Assembly (NCBI GenBank): GCA_009739215.1
Contig: VSJF01000006.1
Span: 1,612,001-1,676,000 of the forward strand
DNA length: 64,000 nt
Reading direction: 5' to 3'
Source: Floccularia luteovirens
Taxonomy: Eukaryota > Basidiomycota > Agaricomycetes > Agaricales > Squamanitaceae
The notes under the pieces were generated by a model that was given only the letters and a program-made list of their open reading frames with translations, was not told where the DNA came from and did no database searches. Below are positions 23,165-34,395 of this stretch, piece by piece; the stretch's first letter is position 1, and every line of letters begins with the position of its first letter. The position numbers and the translations under genes are program-made.

Positions 23165-25152
23165 TGCTGAACTGTGAGGATATCAGAGAATGTGAGGCTT
23201 TAATATATAGTAAAGACTGTAGGAGGCAGGCAGTGGAGACACTGGAGCTTCCGGATTGATATAATATCCTACAAATTTCCTGAGGATGTTAGTTTAAGAC
23301 GTTAACCATGCAAGCCGAACAGAGACTGCTATTTCAAGCATGGACTTCTTTCATTCACACACACTATAAGCACATCCATCTAGGTCCATCTCGCATTGTG
23401 AAAATTAGCCACGCCTGAGACATATCCATAAGGTTGATTAAGTACATCAATCAGTAACAAGGAGGATGAGATTCGGTTCATGGGAAACCCTGACTGTGTA
23501 GATTCCATAATTAACTTAGAACTTGGGCTCATAATAGGCACAAACACCATTTTTCGCCCGTGTAACCCCCAAAGTCCAGCTCAAATGTTCAACACCACAT
23601 CATTCAAATATCAAACAGTTCCATTTATGTACTTAACATCAATCATTCTTGGGAAGACACATTCCTTATTGGTATGTGTTGTTCATTCTGTGGTATGCTG
23701 CAGATGTTCTTATGTATAAAGACAACTACATTCACAGAGGTTGTCATAAATGACAGCAAAGGTGGTAATACTGCCGCGAGGCATGTAGCAAGCCCCAATG
23801 GAAAAGTGCCAGCAATCCACTATTGTCTCTGCGCTTTCTCTATTTAGATCAGAGAGCTGCTATTTCTAAATCCCGGCATCTGATGGTGAAAAATTAAGGA
23901 TTCATTGCCCGCGGTTATAGTGGAATCTTTCCCGCACAACGGCCTAATGCATATGATACCCTACGCTTCTGGGGATCCCTTTGAACCTCTCAATGGCAAC
24001 GCTTCTCGTAGTCTACTGCACAGTGAATACGACTTTCATGCGTGTCAGTAATGCCACTGCGTCAACAAATATGGTACAAGGAATTAACTTGTATGACATC
24101 AAGACCCTAAAATATGAGATCATGATGGTAACCATCTAATCCTCTTCATCTCTGCTACTTAAATGGAATCTCGATGCAGCATCGTCGGGGTTTTCGTTCA
24201 TACTATCAGAAATTACTCGATTTCTTGCTAGTTGGCATGTATCTTCCTGTTTAGGCTTCCAGTATCAAAAGTGCTGACGAGTCTGGGTGTTGTGCAAACC
24301 AGTGGGGCATTGCTTGTCTTGTATAGATAACACCACCAAGAATAAGACGGATGATTTTATCCAATGTTAATACTTATTTGATAGTCTCCATATGGTAGAT
24401 GTTGATGAGGTGTTGATCGTGCTCTCACATCTTTTTTTGACAAAAGTTCGTCGACCTACAATATTAATACTGATACTTATCTGTGATCAGCGTTCAACCA
24501 CAACAACAAGCATCACCCCACAAGTAATCCATGGACCGTAAGTGAGTAATACTGTTGCAAATGCATTCCAATACAGTTCCAAACCTACTTCTTTATACAG
24601 ACTGATATCACTAAATCCAAGTCTGCGTTATCCTATGTGGAGGCCTTCTGACGTCTGACCTATGTAGTAAGTATTAGTCGTTACGTGTTTACTCAATGTA
24701 ATATCAATGGGTATATGAAATTTGCTCAGTACGTGTTCAAATTTTTTCCCATAAACGGACCTAGACTTTACAAATCTAGTAGCACATTAACAATTGCCTA
24801 TGGTGTTGTTGTAGTTGTCAAGTATACTTACGATACTGTTGGCAATGTGTCGTCATATTACGCAGTCCACTAAATCCGGCTGCGAGCACCGTTAAACTCA
24901 TAGCAAGACATGATGCATGATGACTAGAGGTTATATTTTCAATCGAGATATTAATTTTCGGATTGGCAACGATAATCTGACTACATAGTTGAATCGAGAT
25001 CTACCGCAATCTGTGATATTGAAGTATCTGAAACTTCCAACATTATTGATTTTGAAAGACGGAAATGGCTAAAACAGATAGTCATGACTCATACCTGACG
25101 CTCCGAGGACACAGCCCTAGCTCATAAAGTAGGTGATACATAAGTTCGTCCT
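23165..25152. other. 2-kb gap without a recognisable gene
   Basis: This holds the promoter of the glucanase gene at its left end. Elsewhere both strands are full of stops, and the short open frames (23480-23719, 24685-24873) have no known motif. ATG/GTAAGT near 24532 is a possible donor, but no exon chain could be followed. No RNA gene or array was seen. Confidence 0.4.
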
Positions 25153-25161
25153 ATCATACCT
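25153..25161. repeat. Target-site duplication, left copy
   Basis: ATCATACCT, identical to the 9 bp at 25400-25408 on the other side of the foldback element. Confidence 0.85.
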
Positions 25162-25399
25162 CAGCCTCCTACCCAGACTCTCGTCCGAGTTAGAGGAGTT
25201 CATCCACGGTGTTGTGACTTTGTATTATATAATCATATTTTTACGAAATAAAACCGAATTATCTATAATGAACAGAACTCACGTTTACGAGGAGTCCCAT
25301 AATTCGGTTTTATTTCGGAAAAAAATGATTATATAATACAAAGCCACAACACCGTGGATGAACTCCTCTAACTCGGACGAGAGTCTAGGTAGGAGGCTG
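25162..25399. mobile_element. Foldback/MULE-like MITE with long terminal inverted repeats
   Basis: A 238-bp element begins CAGCCTCCTACC and ends GGTAGGAGGCTG. Its two arms (25162-25262 and 25299-25399, 101 nt each) are reverse complements with four mismatches by my count (about 96%), around a 36-bp spacer. It is flanked by an exact 9-bp direct repeat, ATCATACCT (25153-25161 and 25400-25408), which looks like a target-site duplication. Long inverted repeats plus a 9-bp duplication are the hallmark of Mutator-like elements. There is no room for a transposase, so it would be non-autonomous. Class assignment is inference; the structure is read directly. Confidence 0.88.
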
Positions 25400-25408
25400 A
25401 TCATACCT
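25400..25408. repeat. Target-site duplication, right copy
   Basis: ATCATACCT, identical to the 9 bp immediately left of the foldback element. Confidence 0.85.
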
Positions 25409-25969
25409 TTTACTTACCGCATGGAAAGAGCTGTACCCAAGCCGCGCCAATAAGTATAAATCTGTACGGCCTCATTGGGCCTAAAATCCCCGACATCACC
25501 AAATCGCAAACACCACTGGAACAGGGGGAACGGCCCAATAGGGAACAGGTCACAGGTACTTGTAAGAGGGCTTTCACCCTCCTTATTTAATAATCATTGG
25601 CATCATGTGAAGCGAGTTACTAAAAATAAGTTTATATCACGGCGCCCATACTTAGCAATACGTGATGCTTGTTTGGACAGGAATTGACAAACCATGCATA
25701 ATACAGAAGACTGGTTCATGGTCACCTAGAGGGTGAACTGTAGCGATGTGAGCCGTCGAGAAAACTCATCATACAAGCCAATGATTTTATTGTGTGTCTC
25801 ATTATCGAATTTAGCCTTTCCAATGAGTACTTGTGTAGTATGAATTGCCCGGAGTTGTCTTATTCATCATCGCCTTAGGCTATTATTAACCCATCATGGC
25901 ACGATTTATAGATGACTGTACTTTAAGCTACGGGAAAAAAAACCCAGCTCCTTTGTCTATTCCCCTCCC
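25409..25969. other. Gap between the foldback element and P450 no. 2
   Basis: 560 bp with no recognisable coding sequence; it presumably holds the P450 promoter. The frame at 25475-25687 looks random. Confidence 0.35.
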
Positions 25970-27924
25970 ATGGCACCAACTTTTGAAGAAAGCTGTCTTT
26001 ATGGAGTTGGTTTCTTATCCTTTGCACTTCTGATATACCATTTTTCTGAAGGTCGAAAAGTGGGTCTTGATTTACACGCAGAAGTAATTTCTGATCATTT
26101 TTCCGTGCAGTTGAGCCATATTCAAGCTGTGGGATACAACAATCCGATCTTGTCATACATCAGCGCTATCAAGTTTTTCTTAAACTCGCACAACTTCTTG
26201 GTGAATGTGAGGAGTCAGGTAAAGCCAGAACCATAACCACTTGTTGGCCATGCCCCAGATTTATTGGCTCTCAGTACAAAAGCTCCATCGTCAAGGTACC
26301 CGCATTCAATGGGTGGTATCTTGTCTCGAACAATCAAGAGATTAGTGAAGAGATACGGAAGTTACCAGACGACGTGTTGTCTTTCCAGCAAGCTACAGAA
26401 GAGGTGTTTGTATTGTTGATATTTGATTTACTATCGCTAACCTCACGACATGAATAAGTCTATGATGGTCAAGTACACACTAGGCCAAAATGTTGCCGAG
26501 GATTCATACCATATTCCCATTGTGCGGAATGAACTTACCCGTAATCTTGGCAACATGTTTCCATCTCTTCATGATGAAGTTATAGCGGCTTTCCAAGATA
26601 ACATACCACCCAATGCTGGTATGTAGCGCCTTTTTATTTGGTAACACCTTGGGCTCATTGGCATATCATTTCAGAATGGGTAAGATATCCAGCCCTGAAT
26701 TCATTCATCAAAATTATAGCCCGGACTTCAAATCGTTCATTCGTTGGTCTTCCTTTGTGTAACTTATTTTATCTACTTAGACCAGTGTATGTATGCTGAT
26801 CCCTTTAACACGAAAGGCCGGAACACTGAATATCTGGATATCGCAACAAATTTCACTTTCGATGTCGTGACTGTTGTGCATCTTTCCAGGCTATTCCCGT
26901 ATTTCTTGAGACCGTAAGTTTTTCCACCACATCGCATTATTCTTCATCAAATGCCTTCCAGGTTCGCAGCAAAGATACTATCAAAACTTCCTACTCGTAT
27001 ACGTCAAGCGAAATCTTTTTTGGAACCCATGATAAATGAAAGACGCAAAAGCACGAATGAAACACCTGTAAGCTTGCTAAAGTTTGCGTACAAGTGTAAC
27101 GAGATACTTAGAAATGTAGCCAGATTTCTTATCATGGCTTATGGACCAAGCTAATGAAGCCGAGCAAACAACAGATAATCTCACGTCTAGGGTGTTGACG
27201 ATGAACTTTGCTTCTATTCACACCACTTCCATCGTAAGTAAATGAAATTGCCTAGTAAATACCGGAGGTACTAATGAGATGGCAAGACTTTTACCCAGGC
27301 GTTATTCGATATTGCCGCGCATCCCGAATACGTCCAGCCCCTTCGGGATGAGATAGAAGCAGCAATCGCGGAAGAAGGGTGGTCAAAAAATGGCCTGGAC
27401 AAGATGAAGAAGTTGGAAAGCATGATTAAGGAGTCGCAAAGATTGCACCCATTGTCAACTCGTAGGCATTCCTAATTCAGATCAAGTTGCTCTTCTCTGA
27501 AAGTCTTCCAGTGACGTCAGCGCGCAAAGTGATGAAAGATCACACTTTCAAGGATGGAACTTTTGTACCTAAAGGCGCAGTGATAAGCTTATCAGCCCCG
27601 AGTATGCACAACGACCATGCCTCCTTTGCAAGTCCAGACAAATTCGATCCATTCCGTTTTGTGAAAAATGAAGGTTTCAATACAGGCTTAAAGGATTCAG
27701 CCCTCATACCCTTCGGTATTGGAAGGCACCTTTGTCCTGGTAGGCATTTTGCGCTGAACAGCATCAAATTGTTGCTGGCCCATTTGTTGGCATTCTATGA
27801 TGTGAAACTTGAGGATGGGCAACAGAGACCAGCCGATATCTTGTTTGGAGCGACACGTATCCCAAATTCCAAAAGTGCAGTTTTAATCCGATCCAGGAAA
27901 CCCTTCACCCAGACCACTTTGTAA
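25970..27924 (+). CDS. Cytochrome P450 monooxygenase (no. 2)
   Basis: The start at 25970 gives MAPTFEESC and the membrane segment LYGVGFLSFALLIYHF. Exons then give YNNPILSYISAIKFF, VPAFNGWYLVSNNQEISEEIRK, LPDDVLSFQQATEE, the MVKYTLGQNV helix and PDFLSWLMDQANEAEQ (after a GTAAGC...TGTAG intron). The I-helix is MNFASIHTTSIALFDIAAHPEY, the K-helix KESQRLHP (ExxR intact), then TSARKVMKDHTF, PDKFDPFRF and the haem loop FGIGRHLCPGRHFA. The stop is at 27924. The IHTTS I-helix, lacking the usual AGxDT acid pair, is typical of fungal P450s that act on terpenoid or kaurene-like substrates, but the substrate is not known. About nine introns. Probably ER-anchored. Confidence 0.88.
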
Positions 27925-29453
27925 TGTCCCCCCATTGTTAGGAAATGGACGGGTTCTGAACATGATTACCATTTACCATTACCTTTTTAAAAGGAGCTTC
28001 GCACAAATTGAAATAAGTACTTGTATGAGGGCAAGATGGCGGCCTGGTAGGGCTGAGTGGGAATTAGATGACTCCTAACTTGCTGCGGCCGGTCTGGACT
28101 GGAAGCTGGAAATTCCGTGATCATTCGACTTGTCATTGTGATATCTGTTGATGAGATATGGAAGTTCCCAAGCAGATGATTCCGAAATGTCAGACCTGCT
28201 GGTCTGAACAAGAGTCATTGAGTACAAACGATCCCTGGTAAACGGTCTACCTTCGTCCCTGCGCGGAGAAAACCAGGGTGACGAGTTTATTGAGCTTCTA
28301 CTGACGAACCTGCAAGCTATTAAACTGGAAAGATCTCATAGGTCTAGAAGAAAGAGATACAGTAGAGACTTACAGGATAGGATTTTGAACAAGCTGGGAC
28401 TTCCACTGGCATTGCTGCCGCAACCTTGGAGAGTTGTCTAATAAGTAGGTGTTCCTTATCCCTTGATATACGAGATCAGATGTTCATTGCTATAATCAGC
28501 GGCTTGAAAGGTGCCGAAAGACACCAAGACTGAAGACTACAGGAGAGTTTCGTTAGAGTCCTATCAACGGAGTTCGGAGGGCTCCATCTAATTTGGAGCT
28601 TCTACTCAATCACATCTCTTGATGATTTCCGATGGAGTGGGGGAATCAGATTGTGTCGATATCCTAAATTGGGGAATTCAGACATGACATGTGGCTCGGT
28701 GGATTTGTCAGTGACGCTAGTACGTCTGAAGATATCAAGAATGTGTACGTGTTTTGACATGCTTAGATTTGAGGCCTTTGCAATATTTCTCAAGTTGTTT
28801 GTGCCTGAAGGTCTGATCCCTATTATCCTTGACAACCGCTTGCCGTGGCTACTGTACTCAATGAACAAATTCTAGAAAATCAGGTTCATCGAGGTGCGCA
28901 CTGAGGCTAGTTGCTAGATTAATTATGCCAGATATCAATCTTGATGACAACCATCAAAGCCATTACTGATCAGGTCACACAGCATGTCGGATTTACTTGA
29001 TGCTTCTTGATCAAGTTGCCCTGTTTCATCTTCTCACCACTTCAAAAAGAGCTTTTTCTCTTGTAGTCTTCACGGTCTTACTGCAGTCGAACACGGTTAC
29101 TTGGTTCTAATTGAAGCTAATGCAAATGATCTTCCATCTTTTGATGATAGGAAGCCTTATTTTTGACCCCATTTCCCATATCTTTTAGTGAAGCGCGGCA
29201 ACGGAACGTTCATTCTCTTTATAGATTGAAAGGTTCACGAGGTGTTTTTAGCAGCTTGCCAGCATGCCAATCGATTACGGCATCCTGGGCAAGTTGCCAG
29301 TGCGGCAATATAACTTCCCTTTCTTCTTACCTCTCATCGCCTTGGTGCGGAGAGTGCTCCTAAGTCGCTATCGCGCTTCGCTCTCTGCCAAAGCATTTCT
29401 CGTTCATTCAAGAATTCGGGATCGACTCGCCAAGTGCCGTTTATGTTGTATGA
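27925..29453. other. 1.5-kb gap without a recognisable gene
   Basis: Only short, mutually shadowing open frames (for example 28602-28868 and 28651-28875 on opposite strands). No splice-linked exon chain, RNA gene or repeat could be recognised. The right end may hold the promoter of the next gene. Confidence 0.35.
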
Positions 29454-30443
29454 ATGCTGAAAGCGCGGCTTTTTAACTCTGCATTTTACCCATGCCCATG
29501 GTCACAGAATCAACTCTTTCTTATTCTTATTTTTGGATTTCTTATATTTTCCTCTCCATGCTGCTCTGCACAAGCTTTACAGAACATTACCGTTCCAGTT
29601 GATTCGCCACAAATCGTTTACACCCCATTTCTCTGCAATGCTACGGTATCGACGTCAGACTCATGTAAGGGCGCCTGGTGAGTGTTGGGAGGGTTGATCG
29701 ACAACTATCTTTACCCCGCATGTCCCTGAAAATCATGTTCAGGCGCACGAATAACAATGATAGCTATTCCCCTGTTTCAACTACAGGCCCAGATCCGGCA
29801 TCATCAAACATTATTCCACAACTTTTTTTCCGGTTTCAAGGTTCTTATCAACATTTTTGCAATCACTGGTTAACACTAAAGACAAGCAGCGACTACCCTG
29901 TATGTCACGACCTCACCGCTATCAAATGCAACGACGGATATAACCATCAATACAAATGGGACAATATTGACATCAACGTTCAACTCTTCTGTTGGATCGT
30001 TCGCTGTGATAAACTTATCAGAAGCAACAACAACTAGTCTAACGTTGAGCTTTGTGTCCGGAAATATACCCTCAATACTTGAAATCTCGTCGTTAGTTGT
30101 TACTGTATCTAATCAATCGTGAGTGTCTGCTATCCAACTTACCGCACACTCCGCTGATACTACATATAACACTAGGACATCTGCTTCTATCTTTCCCACT
30201 GTAACGCTTCCACCGACAGTATCAATACCCACATTTACCCCATCGACTAGCACTAGTAGCACAAGCACTTCACAAAGCACAACTCCAACCCCAAGTCCAA
30301 GTCCAAGTCCCATATCCCGCCGAAAACAAATCGCAGAAGCTGTTGGTATCACAGTTGGTCTAAGTCTAGGTTTGACAGTTATTTTTCTTGCGGTTGTATA
30401 TACCTGGAGGAAGAAGCGACAAGGAAGATATTCCCATCATTGA
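29454..30443 (+). CDS. Single-pass membrane protein with Ser/Thr-rich ectodomain
   Basis: The first exon has a signal-peptide-like core (QLFLILIFGFLIFSSPCCSAQA), then an ectodomain with N-glycosylation sequons (NIT, NAT). A GTGAGT...TTCAG intron joins KGAW to RTNNNDSYSP. After another intron (about 29839-29892) a Ser/Thr-rich segment follows (NATTDITINTNGTIL, SVGSFAVINLSEATTT), then a Pro/Ser/Thr stalk. The transmembrane helix AVGITVGLSLGLTVIFLAVVY is followed by a short basic tail WRKKRQGRYSHH. This layout (signal, mucin-like ectodomain, one helix, short tail) is common in fungi, including wall-stress sensors. I see no WSC or other named domain, so function is unknown. The start could lie further upstream. 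Confidence 0.6.
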
Positions 30444-31035
30444 TGTTGACAGAAAGTAACTGATCATTATTTCTGCATGCAACGATCTACCCGCGTTGCG
30501 TTCCGCAGTTGGTGTATATTGTATCATTGCTATTACGATTGTACTAATCTAAATCATGGAACGGTTCTTTTTCTTTTTCTTTCCTCAATCCTTGGGCTCA
30601 CCTGATCGTGATAGCCGAAAGTATTTAGTCTCAATGTACATTTTTGGTAGAAATCGGGCTAGGTGATTCGTAAGCCAGCCGACAATGTGTTTAGTTTACG
30701 AGGAGCCATTTAAATATTCTCAGGGTTAACCAGATAATCCTGGAGTGAATGTAGGTTGTTTTTGGACTTGATAGATATGCGTCTCATTCTTATCAAGACG
30801 GTACCCACCGAGATAGCTCGATCTCTCACTGCTTTATATGACGACAATATCTATCTCAATTCAAGTCTAAAGTCTATTGAATCACATCAGGGACTAACCG
30901 TAATCGTTATGACAGAAATACCATCCAGTACACTTAACGATGCGACCTTTGAACTGGTACTGAGGGGTCAAGCAACGTAGAATGTTAATCATTAGGATTA
31001 CCTTACCTTTCCGAAAATATTCGCGGGCAATTTTG
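30444..31035. other. Intergenic gap
   Basis: About 590 bp between a + gene and a converging - gene. The frame 30756-30980 (with IKTVPTEIARSLTALYDDN) looks mildly protein-like but has no recognisable domain or linked exons. Nothing else seen. Confidence 0.35.
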
Positions 31036-32668
31036 TTATAGCTGCGAACCAAATCTTCTGTGCAATACCCTTGAAACAGCCATGCGTAAGGGCCGGGGTA
31101 GAGTAATCACCACAATCTTATATGAAAAATACAAAGAGCCCAAAATCACGGTTGCTGGAATAGAGGATTGTAGGATCCAAATGAAGATGTTCCAAGGGGG
31201 CCTGCCTTCCTTTGCCTTCGACATCGTCCATAACCTCGCGATGAGTAGAAGGAAGACTGTGTTGAAGATATTCAACGACATAATTCCCAGGATGTTGATC
31301 CAAATATCCTTTGTTATATCCCCAATCCGGATAACTAGGGAAATGCTTAATGTCATGGGTCACTTTCACATTTGATAAGGAGGTACTCACGACGACTACC
31401 AATTCTAGCAGCAATAATACGACTGGAGAGCTCCTGAAGGAAAGATGCATGATGTGGGCGAAGTCTGTCGGTGATGTAGGCTGCCCCAGCCATGATAATT
31501 GGTTCTGATATTTCCACTAACGATAGCAAGAGCCAAATGATGCGGAATGCTGCTGCCATGATGACACTGGGTATAAAAGCCCAAACTATAGTGAATCTAA
31601 GGTTGATCAAAAACACGTAAGCGAAAAAATCGTCGCTTTCCAGAGGTTCTTTCCAAAGCATCCGTTGCACCACAAGTGCGTAGTGAATACCAAGTATAAG
31701 GGGGACTATGAATAAGATATGGGCGGCAAGCTTTAACCCTAGAGAGACACCAGTTGTCAGTATTTAACATCAGGAGTAAGCATACCAGGGACAAACACAC
31801 CTAGGAGAGTCGTGAATCGTGTGTGGGTGCTGTAATCCACAACAAAAAAGGCTGGCGCAACAGGTCCTGGGCTGTTCTCGTATAGGCCAAGCCAATACAA
31901 GCTATATATATAGGTTGAACAACAGCTAGTATCGCAGGGATTGAATTCAAAACACCTTATTGTGACAACAACTCCATATACCCAATCAAATGTAGTCGCT
32001 GCTGTAAACGCTCCGTAATAACTTAGTATAGCCCGGATAATCCCAAACCCTCCCGCCAGTACGCTCACAAGGAGGCGATAGCCGGTGACGTTTGGATGAC
32101 GTGGCTTGAATAACAATTCATTATTGCGATATTCCTGGGTATCGTAGACAGGAACTGGCAGACCCAAGCTACGCAGGAACTTCCACATGTAGGATGCAAG
32201 ATCAGCATTAAAGAACCAAGAAAGTTTTGAACTATGTGACTCTCGCGCCTCACAAAGCCCAAGAAAGTACAGACTAGCAGATATAAATTAACTTCTTACT
32301 TGTCACAGAAAGATGATGAGACTCACAACAACATCGAAAATAACGGAAGACAGCCATTCGATGGTGATGGAAGCAAAGTTCAACCCGCGATATGTGTATA
32401 CAGCCTTAATCACACCGAATGCTGTTGTTGACAATATCATAAACAGGCGATATGGGGAGATTTTAGGGTGCCATGCCATCCCAAAGTTATCAGTATCGTG
32501 AATAAGTCCTGATGACAGTGGTGCAATTTGCGACATCCGATAGAGGGCAGTTACTATGGGATGAGTACTCCCCGGTTCATGTTGTAAAGGAGAAGAATTG
32601 AGTGTAATTGTCGGAGGTACAATGCCCTTAACAGCATCTATAACCTTCACTAACAGCTCCTAAAGTGC
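31036..32668 (-). CDS. Multi-pass membrane protein, unknown
   Basis: Several exons on the minus strand encode alternating polar and hydrophobic segments: RLFMILSTTAFGVIKAVYTY, then YRLLVSVLAGGFGIIRAILSY, LKLAAHILFIVPLILGIHYALV and FTIVWAFIPSVIMAAAFRIIWLLL. The last exon holds INILGIMSLNIFNTVFLLLI and NIFIWILQSSIPATVILGSLYF, then a basic tail RRFGSQL ending at 31036. I count at least six membrane spans. The two halves share the pattern YR-L-hydrophobic-G-I(I/K)A, which may reflect an internal repeat. The first visible exon begins at about 32668 after a TTTAG acceptor, so a 5' exon remains to be found. No family recognised. Confidence 0.55.
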
Positions 32669-33504
32669 GTGGTTGGTAGTGGGTTACTGCATTTGGTAAT
32701 TTATGTAAATTCGACGGATTTTACAAATATGACTCCGAACACCTCAACGATATTCTTCTGCCTCCACTTCGGAAGCTTCTTGGGCCATAGAATGCACGTA
32801 GACCCAAAATTCTGCCCTCTTGAAACTCGAACTTTTTGGGCTAAACCACCAGTTCGTTTGTAAACCCATCCGAGCCTGGCACTCCTGCTGTATTTCAAAG
32901 GACGGATGTCAAAAGCCCGCAAAATTCTACCCAAAGACCGACGTTTCAGTTGTCCAATTCGCCATCTATTGTCTAGGATCATCCATCTCATTATCGGATG
33001 AACGATGATTGAGTCACTATATGTCGACCTGGCCATATCCGACACTCAATCCTGTGAATTATAATCGCTTTGGGGGCATTTATCGGGTTCTACTACATAT
33101 AAATGTTTCTTTTCAGCTTGGAATTGGTTAAAAACAGACAAATAGCTGTCATGTCCAGTCGTTTTAGAGAAGAGAAGGAAGGTTGTACTTAAGCTATACA
33201 TATGACGACAAAATGGGAAGGGTAAAAATTAAGTACGTTGAGCCCGGATTTTGCGAGTCGTGAGTTTTTTGATCACATTCATTGGTTTCGATTCTGTCTT
33301 TGGTATATGTACTATTTTTGTTGAGTCGGTTATGTATACAGGATCTTACCTCAAGGTCATGAATTTGAGTTTTGAGTCAATACAAAACGTGCATAAAGGC
33401 TGCTCTTCAGTACTCAGTAGGTATCCACCGCAACTAAACGTTCTTTAATCATTTCTTCTTCACCATTTTCTTCGCCTGCTTTACTTTAATTTTAATAATT
33501 CAAC
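32669..33504. other. Gap with the unresolved 5' end of the upstream minus-strand gene
   Basis: A minus-strand frame at 32701-33045 could hold the missing first exon of the membrane protein, but no donor there gives a joined frame. The rest, including A/T-rich DNA near 33200-33500, is probably promoter sequence. Confidence 0.3.
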
Positions 33505-33983
33505 ATGAACTTTACCTTCTTTGATTTTCTTTTCGCTCTCACTTGCGCAACTTCAATGACACTCGCCGCTCCAGCCCTAATTAAAGCAAGCGATATCACT
33601 CCTTCGTAACGCAGAGATGATTTTTATTTTGTGGAAATATCGGTCGCGGTGTTAACATATCTTTGCCCCCCTAGACAGAAACCTTGTCTAGATTGTTAGA
33701 AAGTTTTGTGCCAGATTCCAGTACTTATGTCGTCTGCCAATGGTATTTTCCCAATACACCTGCTAATTTCAATAAAACTGATGAGTAAGTGTCAACCAAT
33801 CCTTCTCATGTATCAATAACCGATGAAATACGATTAGTGTGTGACATAAATTAGCTATTATCAGCATATCAGAGCGAAGGTCACCAAGTCGAGAAATTAC
33901 CATGTTACGTATAGAGCAAGGCATTTGAGAGTTGCTAGTATCCACTTACACGGGCTCACATATTCCGTGTATATCGTTAGATA
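33505..33983 (+). pseudogene. Small secreted-protein-like gene, apparently frame-broken
   Basis: An ATG at 33505 gives a convincing signal peptide (MNFTFFDFLFALTCATSMTLAAPA). Further on, TETLSRLLESFVPDSSTYVVC...YFPNTPANFNKTDE (about 33675-33784) joins through a GTAAGT...TATCAG intron to AKVTKSRNYHVTYRARHLRVAS and a stop near 33981. The join between the signal-peptide exon and the next (donor GTAACG near 33606, acceptor CCCTAG near 33674) is out of frame by my reading. It may be a decayed gene, a gene whose splice site I misplaced, or a sequencing error. No family recognised. Confidence 0.4.
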
Positions 33984-34395
33984 ACCAACCATGTCCTTAG
34001 TACTCGGGATGCCACTCAAATATGCTTCCCCAGTTTGTATTCGGGGTGACCTCACAAATTTAGCTGTGCCGCGGCAGGTGAAACTTCAGGTATGCAATCC
34101 AATGGAAGTTGAGACCATTGGAACATGATGACCGTGATTAAGGTTATTTTCGAAGGTAGTAGTCATCATTACCATAAGATTGTAAATGGAATCGAACCTG
34201 ATGTCCTGGTACCTTAAGCCAGGTAATACTACAAGGCCTATTCAAATGACAACTTATATTTGGAATGAAAGGTGTTGTATCAATCTCTAAATAGCAGCAT
34301 ATTAAATATTAGCACAAAACAAAAGGTAAATGAGCATATGTCCACAACGGCATATGTTTAGTAGCGTCTATCATATGTGAGCCCAGGCTCACAGA
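33984..34395. other. Intergenic gap before the protease gene
   Basis: About 410 bp without a recognisable feature, at the 3' end of the minus-strand protease gene. Confidence 0.35.

Noticed and set aside
25153..25408. The hairpin considered as a CRISPR unit or as an rho-independent-type terminator
   Set aside because: It is a single inverted repeat with a target duplication in a fungal genome, which fits a transposon. There is no repeat-spacer array anywhere in the window.
8762..27924. A biosynthetic gene cluster built on the two P450s, lipase and glucanase
   Set aside because: The genes between include ATP synthase, a heat-shock factor and a tRNA, and no terpene synthase, PKS or NRPS core enzyme is present.
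30113..30352. A Val/Gly-rich minus-strand frame
   Set aside because: It is the antisense of the Ser/Thr/Pro-rich stalk of the membrane protein at 29454-30443.
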